Shown here one piece after another: positions 56,611 to 64,000 of a stretch of DNA of 64,000 nt. A program made the translations under genes and the position numbers. This DNA is from Mesorhabditis belari (lineage: Eukaryota > Nematoda > Chromadorea > Rhabditida > Rhabditidae): assembly GCA_958450365.1 (NCBI GenBank), contig CAUEEP010000891.1, positions 558,001 to 622,000 on the forward strand, given 5' to 3'. The stretch's first letter is position 1. Each line of letters starts with the position of its first letter. The notes below the pieces were generated by a model, which searched no databases, was not told the DNA's origin, and was given only the letters and a program-made list of their open reading frames with translations.

Positions 56611-58802
56611 CAGTCATCTGCAAAAGTCTTTTCACATTCAATTTTCTAAAAAGTTTCATCAATTTTTTTTTTGATAAAGTTCATGGCTATCTTTAAGCTA
56701 TTAATAGTTTTAGTTACATAAATATAGGTACAATTTATTTACACAAACGTTATCGCTATACAACACTTATTCATCGAGAAAAAAAATATAATTGTCAAAG
56801 CACCCCGGAAAATCGTGGTGCAAAAGTCTTTTCACACAAAACGAAATTAAGCTTTAATCAATATTTAGTCATTCCTTCTTTTGCCAAAAGTACTTCTTTA
56901 ATACGAGTAAGCATCGATGCAATTAACTCATCCAGAATTCCCGCTCCAATCATCCTCCAAATTTTTCTGATGTGAAACCATAGCTCGATTTAAGAATTGA
57001 ATCGTTTTCCGCCCAATTTCGATTTCAAATAGGCTCGTTAATTCTCGATAACATTTAAATCCGGTGAGAATGATGGAGATTTGATCAAAGACACATGATT
57101 GATCCCAAACCATCCCGGTAAATGTGCTTTTCCTCCATTTGAGAGAGTCACAACGCGGGCCATCCAAAGTTTGCTTTTGTATACTGACGAATTATCTTGA
57201 TAAAGAAACCATCCTGGATTCATCGAAGCAGTCGCAAATGGAAGTAGACATCTGTCCAATATCTCAATATATTGGTGGGAAATTATTTTTGACTTTACGT
57301 GGACAAGCGGATCCGTTGAACTTTTACACATCGCACCTAAAGAAATCACGTTGGGCTGCATAAAAACAAAATTATCCTTACCGAAACACATAATTGATCC
57401 TCCGCCTCTTTTCACCGTAGGATGCAGGTACTTGAGTTGATCTCGCTTTCCAATTGGATGTCGGATCAGATGATTTGGATTTGCAGGAACTTTTGTTTCA
57501 TCAACAAAAATCACTCGGGCCCAATCATCGATTGTCTAATTTGAATAGGTTCGAAATTAAGCTTTAATCAATATTTAGTCACTCCTTCTTTTGCCAAAAG
57601 TACTTCTCTAATACGAGTAGGCATCGATGCTATTAATTCAGCATAGCTCGACTTTAGAATTGAATCGTTTTCCTCGCAATTTCGATTTCAAATAGGCTCG
57701 ATAAATTCTCGATAACATTTAATGGTGAGAATGGTGGAGATTTGATTAAAGACATGTGATTGATCCCAAACCATCCGGTAAATGTGCTTTTCCTCCATTC
57801 GAGAGAGTCACAAGTTGCAAGTACCTGAGTTGATATCGCTTTCCAATTGGATATCGGATCAGATGATTTCGATTTGCAGGAACTTTGGTTTCATCAACAA
57901 AAATCATCGATTGTCTAATTTGAATAGGTTCGAGCCAATTGAAGGCGTTGCCTCCTGTGTTTGGCTGTCATCATAGGCTTGAAAGCAGATCTTCCAATAT
58001 ACAATGCTGCTTGAAGAAAGCGTCGATACAAGGTCCAGCGGGAAATATTCCTATTTGAAGTTTGCTTGAAAAGAATGGCTCCATCGTTCAACACCAAATT
58101 CGGATCCTTCTTGGAAGCTCCCCTAAGAAATCGGTCTGATTCTTTGTTATAACCCTCGGCCGTCCCTTTTTCCTACATCTGTGCACATTTCCATTTTTGC
58201 CATAACAAGAGAAACTGTTCTGGGCGTACATCCGAGGCGAGCAACGTCTTGTTCATCATTCTTTTTCTGGAGGTGACAAGTACGCTCCTGGCATATAAAA
58301 AAAAAAATAGTACCAGTAAATACGAAGCGAACGAAAATAATAAAATTTTTGCAAATGTGTAAAGACTCTTGCATCACGATTTTCCGGGGTGTTTTGACAA
58401 TTATATTTTTTCTCGATGAATAATTGTTCTATAGCGATAACGTTTGTGCAAATAAATTGTACATATATTTGTGTAACTAAAACTATTAATAGCTTAAAGA
58501 TAGCCATGAACTTTGTCAAAAAAATTGATGAAACTTTTTATATTCGTTAACAATGGATTCCCGTCAATATATTGATAGATTGGACAGATGTCTACTTCCA
58601 TTTGCGACTGCTTCGATGAATCCAGGATGGTTTCTTTATCAAGATAATCCGCCAGTACACAAAAGCAAAGTTTTGATGGCCCGCTTTGTGACTCTCTCAA
58701 ATGGAGGAAATGAGGACATTTACTGGGATGGTTTGGGATCAATCACGTGTCTTAGAATCACGAATAGAAAATTGAATGTGAAAGGACTTTTGCACATGAC
58801 TG
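56611..58802 (-). mobile_element. Tc1 element, right-arm copy, composite
   Basis: Ends CAGTCATCTGCAAAAGTC and complement of CAGTCATGCACAAAAGTC, TA on both sides. Contains two overlapping minus-strand copies of the transposase 3' part (GCTTTAATCAATATTTAGTC occurs at 56852 and 57560) and one inverted plus-strand piece (about 58545-58730, LYQDNPPVHKSKV). Longer than the left-arm copy (2.19 versus 1.89 kb). Confidence 0.75.
56928..57540 (-). pseudogene. Tc1 transposase core, best-kept copy
   Basis: The minus frame 57038-57514 carries FVDETKV (first D), RGGGSIMCFGKDNF, WFLYQDNSSVYKSK (second D) and SPDLNVIEN (third acidic residue), so the complete DDE set is present here. The C-terminus follows in another frame to LLAKEGMTKY. 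The N-terminal HTH part is separate and broken (57915-58097, ILFKQTSNRNISRWTLYRR). Not a working gene as it stands. Confidence 0.75.
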
Positions 58803-59280
58803 TAGCTACCTGTGGGACTTCCATCCAGCAGTGATTCCTTAGAGCATCGATCACCCCAACACGCACGAAAAGTAGGGTTGCGGTGATTCGGCTCAACAGT
58901 AACGCCTTTCAGTCGCCTTTCTCCCATTCGCTAGAAAAGAATGCTGCAAGTCTCAGTACAAAACGGTGGAAAATGTAACTAAGCGCGTCATTAAATAAGT
59001 CAAAATTGTCATCTTCTTTTGAACGCCGCTTTATCTATTGAAAAAAGCTTTTTCTTCATCTTTTTTCTCTTGCCCTCCCTTATCAGCAAGCCAAATACCC
59101 CAGTTCCTCATAAAAAACTTTTTTTTCTCAAATTTTTTTGAAAAGATTTTCGTAAACTAACTGAAAATTGTTTGCATCAATATTCAGGTTTATAAAACAA
59201 AAATGTCTATCGATTAAAATTTGGAAATAAAAACCTGAAATCTGCAATGTCAGTGTCTTTTTTGTGTAGAATATATATAC

Positions 59281-59420
59281 AGTAGTGGTCAAAAGTTTGG
59301 CCTCACCCATTCTCGTTTGCTAACGGCATCGCAACAACACCAATAGCGCCAGTTTTCTTCTCTAGAAAACTTGTAGTAAATAGCATTTTCTGAAACTGAA
59401 AAGCTATAGAGGACAAAATT
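59281..59420. mobile_element. Tc1-like terminal fragment, right arm
   Basis: CAGTAGTGGTCAAAAGTTTG after TA, counterpart of 15180-15411. No transposase attached. Confidence 0.6.
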
Positions 59421-59689
59421 CTACGACACACCCTTCCGCGAGTTGATTTTTATTTCCCCATGCAATTTTAACACTATTTATTCGAGCTTTCAATTCTTTA
59501 ACACTTTGACACTACGGACACGCCGAACACGAGCCCAGCGGCAAAATTTACCAGGACAGCAATCATTCGTGCCTGATGCCTGATCGTCTTGCTTTTCTCC
59601 AAGCTTTGCAACGTCTTTAAAACTTTGTAAACTCATCAAAACACGCTATTTGGGTGATTTTTAGTCTTTTGAAAATAAAAATAGCAATA

Positions 59690-61690
59690 TTAAAATATAA
59701 AAACTGATGATTGCCTTAGAAAAAATATGATTTTTTTATGATCACCGGGGCGCGATTAATCCCCTTCCTTTAAGATTGGATGGAATGCCATTTTTTCAAC
59801 GTAGAAACGTAAGAAACGAGTAAAATAGGTAGTTCAATATTTTCTTAAAAACTTAAACCCTAGTACTATCTAACAACAAGTGGAAATCTGCAACATAAAT
59901 GATTTCTATAAATTCTTGCCAAAAAAGAAGCAAGTGTTCTCAATTTTCTGATGCACTCAATTCGTCATTTTCTCTTGGTGCCGCAAGAAAAATGATGAAT
60001 GAGTGCGCCAGAAAGGGTGTGTTAATGAATCTGGGCACAAAGTACATCTCAGAGGTTTCTGAACTGTTATTGAAACTTTTCAAGAACTTTTCAAGAACTT
60101 TTCAAGACTTTCAAAGTGTCATTAACGGCGGAAATTCGAGCATTACTTTGCCTTTTAATTGATAGAGCGAACGCAATTACACAGCGTCGCGTTTGCGCAT
60201 TGATGCTTTTCCAAATAAATGGCAAAATGTGATACTTAATAATGGTGATTACCTTGAATAAATACTTGTTTTGAAAAACTACAGATCAAAAACTTTCAGA
60301 AACATATCGGCCAGCCTCATATTAGGTTGTTTGGAATGAAAATACCCTTTTAATGAAAAACAAATTCATCTCCACAAAAAGAAAACAATGCGCTTTAATC
60401 CAAAAGATATTCTCCTTTGTTGGCAATAGTCTTTCTCCATTTTTCTTTCAAATCTCGGATCCCTTTGCTGAAGAAATCCTGAGACTGAGTCGAAGTATTG
60501 GCCAAGCCAAATTCAGACTTCGTCATGGTCCTTGAAGTGTTTATCGGGTCAGGAAGTGCTGCATAGATCGAAATAAGTGGTAGTCTAAGGGTGCCAGATC
60601 TGCACCATACGGCGGATGCGGGAGACATTCCCAACCCAATTCCTCGAGTTTTTCCTGCGTCTTCTTTGCTGTGTGTGGGCGCGCGTTGTCTTGCAGATAC
60701 CTCACAGTCGATGTGTTTACACCTTGATTCTTGAGAGCCTGGTCTACTCGTTCCAGCTGTTGCTCATATAGATCTGAGGTGACTTTTCGGTGACCAAATT
60801 CAGACTTCGTCATGGTCCTTGAAGTGTTTATCGGGTCAGGAAGTGCTGCATAGATCGAAATAAGTGGTAGTCTAAGGGTGCCAGATGTGGACTATACGGC
60901 GAGAATATTATGCAACGAAAGCTGAAAAAAATCTATGGTGAAATAAAAGAAATTTTCGGTACTTTCCCTAAATTCATTAACGTCATTAACGGCGGAAATT
61001 CGAGCAAAGACTGGCTGAATTTTGCGCCGAAATGTTTACATTGTCGATTGGTTTTTTCGAAGAATAAATGATCTATTCTTGTTTTAAACGTAGAAAATCT
61101 AAAACATTGCACAATTAGCGGATAGAGAAAAGCTCACCCAAAAATAATCGCCCCAATTTTCTTTTCTTTGACTTGAAGAGAGATGTTTGAGCAGAATAAT
61201 AGATGCACGTGCAAGAACTGCAAAAAAAGAAGCTTTTTTCACTTTTCTAAGCAATTCAAATTGTTTTTAAACTAGAATTTTTTTCCCCTGGCAAATAAAT
61301 CGTTTTCTAAAACGTGACGACTTTCTAAAATTACCGTAATCAATTTTTATAAAGCTCTCCCAAATTTCGAGCAGATTTGCTGACAAACCACTAGCTTCTT
61401 GCCTGATTTTACTTACCTGGCTCTGAAAAATCCATGAACTAAAAATAAATCGATGAACTAGCTCAGGCATAACTTTTTATAAAAACAGCTAGCAAATGTC
61501 TAATTTATTTTATAAATATTAAATGTTATATAGAGATTTAAAGCCCGAAATCTTGCCTCCATTTACAGGGTGCAACGTTGAATAACGCAACGGCTCGTTC
61601 TTTGATCTCCTCTGATAGATTGGAACGTATTGGTATTCTAAAACATATCAGAATTAGAAAAAAATAGAAGGACTTTGGACTTCAAACTTT
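59690..61690. repeat. Block X, copy 2
   Basis: Direct repeat of 33829-35475 just outside the right arm. Holds the hairpin (59948-60011), mariner pieces and the Tc-type start (minus strand near 61560-61640). Lacks the MITE found at 34359-34877. A Tc1-type terminus (GTGTTCAAACTTTTGGACAC, about 61867) follows, with related CAAACTTTTGGACCC repeats near 61685-61710. Confidence 0.7.
60323..60900 (-). mobile_element. Mariner, partial, with 95-bp duplication
   Basis: Left end TTAGGTTGTTTGGAATGAAA. The minus strand reads VTSDLYEQQLERVDQAL, RYLQDNARPHTAKKTQE and PHPPYGADLAPLDYHLFRSM, then ANKGEYLLD at 60395-60421. This is the C-terminal half of the mariner seen at 2890-4129. A block of about 95 bp (near 60505-60600) is repeated at 60795-60890. 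The N-terminal half is missing, and a Merlin fragment adjoins at 60905. Confidence 0.8.
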
Positions 61691-61879
61691 TGGACCCAAA
61701 ACTCCAAACTTTTGGACCCAGAAAATAAAAACTACAAAAGCTCAAGTAAAATCAAATGAAGTTCCAGAAACTAGATAAAAAATGACGCAAAATATAGGTT
61801 TGGTGAACCCATAATACTTTCATCCAAGGCGCTCTGGATGCGTTTTACTTTCTCAACTGGTGATGTGTTCAAACTTTTG

Positions 61880-62290
61880 GACACTATTGTATAGTGTTGT
61901 GCTTAATGGATCTTTTTGGCTTTCTAAGGCAATACATTAGCCTAAACTGAAAAACAACAATTAATCATAAAATCTACGTGCTTGACTACGATAGTTTTCG
62001 AAAAAAGTATCACTTAAAAAACGAAAATCTAATGATCAGTGCTTTCTATATTGTGCTTTACTAATGATTTCTTTTCTTTCTTTTCTTTCTTTTTCCAGCT
62101 TGTCTAGAGTCAGCTGTTCACCGCCCAATACAACGAGTAACTGAAGAGAGAAATGGAAAGAAATGGAAAGGTCGACTGAACATAAGACAAGGAGGCACAT
62201 TTTACTCAAACTATATTCAGAAATTGAAACGAAGCTTTAATTTAATTATTTAATTATTCAACACCATTAAAAACTGAAGCTGATTTTCCA
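61880..62290. other. No gene recognised
   Basis: AT-rich stretch with TTTCTTTTCTTTCTTTTTC pyrimidine runs and short repeats (GAAATGGAAAG). Possible splice acceptor CTTTTTCCAG near 62098 before CTTGTCTAGAG, but no reliable exon. Confidence 0.35.
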
Positions 62291-62417
62291 TTGAACTATT
62301 TCTCCAAAATGGGATTCTGGTTGATGAAGCCGAACAAAACGATCGATAAAATCCCCGAGCCGGGCGACTATCGGATACAACCGTGCACAAAATTCAGCTC
62401 AAAGGTAAATTCAACCA

Positions 62418-62596
62418 AAGCTCAGTCAAAGCTCAGCCAAAATCCAGCCAAAGCTCAGCCAAAGCTCAGCCAAAGCTCAGCCAAAGCTCAGCCAAAGCTC
62501 AGCCAAAGCTCAGCCAAAGCTCAGCCAAAGCTCAGCCAAAGCTCAGCCAAAGCTCAGCCAAAGCTCAGCCAAAGCTCAGCCAAAATCCAGCTCAAA
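62418..62596. repeat. 11-bp minisatellite (CCAAAGCTCAG)n
   Basis: About 15 units of CCAAAGCTCAG with two variant units (CCAAAATCCAG) near each edge. Because 11 is not a multiple of 3, all forward frames read the same 11-residue cycle (SSAKAQPKLSQ), which explains the long open frames here. It adjoins a possible exon (GDYRIQPCTKFSSK, about 62365-62405), but translation of the repeat is doubtful. Confidence 0.9.
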
Positions 62597-62929
62597 GGCT
62601 CAAAAGTTAAGTTTTTTGGGTTCAAAAATGACCAAAAACGATCAAAAATGATCAAAAAAATTACCTTCTTTGAACTTTTTTTTTTTGAGAGAAACCGAGG
62701 CAAAGTCTTTTCTAAAAATACTTTTTTAAACTAAAAAATACATGGAGAATCTGAATTTGAGGTCAGATTTACTTAAAAATTCCTAGTTAATAAGTTAAAA
62801 GGTTGAAAAACTGACCTTGTGATGACTCAGGAGACTCAAAAATTTCATGGTAAGAACTCGAAATAGCTAAGAGATTTTAGGCTCATAAGATTAAAACTGT
62901 TAAAATCAAAAAACCAGGGGGAATTTTTT

Positions 62930-62965
62930 TTTAAAAAAAAAAATCCCCCCTTTTTTTTTTCCATT

Positions 62966-63009
<44 letters not shown>

Positions 63010-63033
63010 GGGGGGGGGTCCTCCGAAAAAAAA

Positions 63034-63108
<75 letters not shown>

Positions 63109-63140
63109 TTTTTTTTTTATTTTAAAAATAAAAAAAGGTA
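62930..63140. other. Homopolymer tract, likely low-quality assembly
   Basis: Long T runs interrupted by GGGGGGGGGG and AAAAAAAAAAA, including a palindrome-like GGGGG-A-T-A-CCCCC motif near 62930-62960. The pattern resembles sequencing slippage or a badly resolved gap edge more than biological sequence. Confidence 0.6.
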
Positions 63141-63204
63141 AAAAAACCCCGTCTAAATCATTTTGAGCTTTACTTTATGTGAAATAATGAAAAAGATATT
63201 GTCA

Positions 63205-63371
63205 GACAGTTTTTTAGACAGTTTTTCAGACAGTTTTCAGACAGTTTTTCAGACAGTCTTCACCGTAATCACATTTCTATACGTATTGCTGACAGCAGCG
63301 CTTTGTGTGATTCTATTGGCCAAGCAAAAAGTATTCGACATTGATCCAAGCATTCTTGAAGTGATCCCGTT
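63205..63371 (+). CDS. Exon with a membrane segment, gene unknown
   Basis: Reads TVFTVITFLYVLLTAALCVI, then LLAKQKVFDIDPSILEV and IPFSW, followed by the strong donor GTAAGT at 63372. One hydrophobic helix of about 20 residues is followed by a polar stretch. The upstream part is a run of GACAGTTTTTCA-type repeats (63205-63262) coding FSDSFQTVFQTVF, so the true exon start is unclear. No family recognised. Confidence 0.4.
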
Positions 63372-63663
63372 CTCATGGGTAAGTTGGGAAGGTTTTTAAG
63401 GCCATAATGGTTTGAGTCCTGTAAACAATGGTGTTCTTTCTTTTCAAAAATCTAAATCCACTCTTTCTGGTGAATTGGATTTCATTTTAGTGAAAAAAAT
63501 GAAGGTGCAATACGCTAGAAAGGAGTGTTTACAATTTTTAGCGCAAAGTACACGTAAACATAAGAGAAAGATGTGTTATTAGATGCGTTTGAACTTTTTG
63601 AGCAACTAATTTAAGTACTAAATAGTACAATCGTACAATCGAGACGACAAATACAGTAAGATA

Positions 63664-64000
63664 TTGGGTTGGTGAATTGAAGAAATTGAACTAAAATTTA
63701 TTCAACATAAAACCATCAGTTCATTCCAAATAATTTCCATTATTATTGACGATTTCTGCCCATTTTACAGGCAATTTGCGGATTCCTCTTTCGTAGTAGG
63801 ATTTTGGTTTGTGTGTGAGACTCAAAAATGGAGGACTGGAGATGTCCCAGTTTGAGCACTTTCTTCAAAAGAAACCCACTTTGGTGTCAATAGAAAAGTT
63901 GTAGAGAATCAAAAATTAGGCTTATAGCCAAATTTCCAAAAAGATACACTTAGTAGTTTCGCTTAAAATGCAAGTTTTGTGAAGTTTTGTGAAGTTTTGT
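63664..64000 (-). mobile_element. Mariner-derived element, runs off the window
   Basis: Starts TTGGGTTGGTGAATTGAAGA after TA; the minus strand reads the C-terminus (SYYERGIRKLPVKWAEIV, NNGNYLE). Same family as 34359-34877. Its internal inverted repeat begins at about 63855. Confidence 0.8.

Noticed and set aside
62418..62596. CRISPR array
   Set aside because: 11-bp units without spacers in a eukaryotic genome; it is a minisatellite.

Overview
The window is eukaryotic nuclear DNA from an AT-rich metazoan with very compact introns. Genes are split by introns of about 30-65 nt with nematode-like TTTTAG/TTTCAG acceptors, there are AATAAA poly(A) signals, and the transposons are animal types: Tc1, Tc3, mariner, pogo, Merlin, non-LTR LINEs and a KRBA2/SCAND3-like integrase. 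A small-intron ecdysozoan (nematode- or tardigrade-like) fits best, but no marker here fixes the species. All exon calls are by eye from splice signals, reading frame and comparison of duplicated copies.

Layout. 1-1.6 kb: Tc1 element inserted in a mariner. 1.6-5.5 kb: a decayed pseudokinase gene (PK1, first copy) carrying mariner insertions. 5.6-7.4 kb: dead non-LTR LINE. 7.46-8.1 kb: inverted pair of LIM-like exon sequences. 8.8-9.6 kb: an apparently intact gene for a small secreted protein. 10-18.6 kb: transposon graveyard (pogo-like, foldback hairpin, mariners, Tc3-like, MITEs, Tc1). 18.7-31.2 kb: TRPA ion-channel gene (+), with transposons packed in its introns, including a 2.7-kb element I cannot assign to a known superfamily. 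31.2-33.8 kb: truncated pseudokinase genes PK2 and PK1. 33.8-37.1 kb: block X and an integrase gene rich in introns. 37.5-44.7 kb: PK1 and PK2 on the minus strand. 44.8-55.8 kb: second TRPA gene (-). 55.9-61.9 kb: MITEs, Tc1, and a second copy of block X. 62.3-64 kb: minisatellite, homopolymer mess, a membrane-segment exon and a mariner end.

Main structure. About 14.2-33.8 kb and 39.2-59.5 kb are arms of a large inverted duplication, so TRPA-PK2-PK1 occurs twice, convergently. The arms differ by many substitutions, private insertions, a deletion in left PK2 and one apparent intron presence/absence difference; this looks like an old genomic duplication rather than an assembly mirror. A third PK1 copy lies at the left edge, and block X is directly repeated at the centre and beyond the right arm.

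Function. The TRPA genes look like polymodal (heat, irritant or mechanical) cation channels with long ankyrin N-termini. The two kinase-like genes beside them lack the HRD aspartate and an intact DFG, so they are predicted pseudokinases. PK2 begins only about 70 bp after the TRPA stop in both arms, which suggests linked expression.
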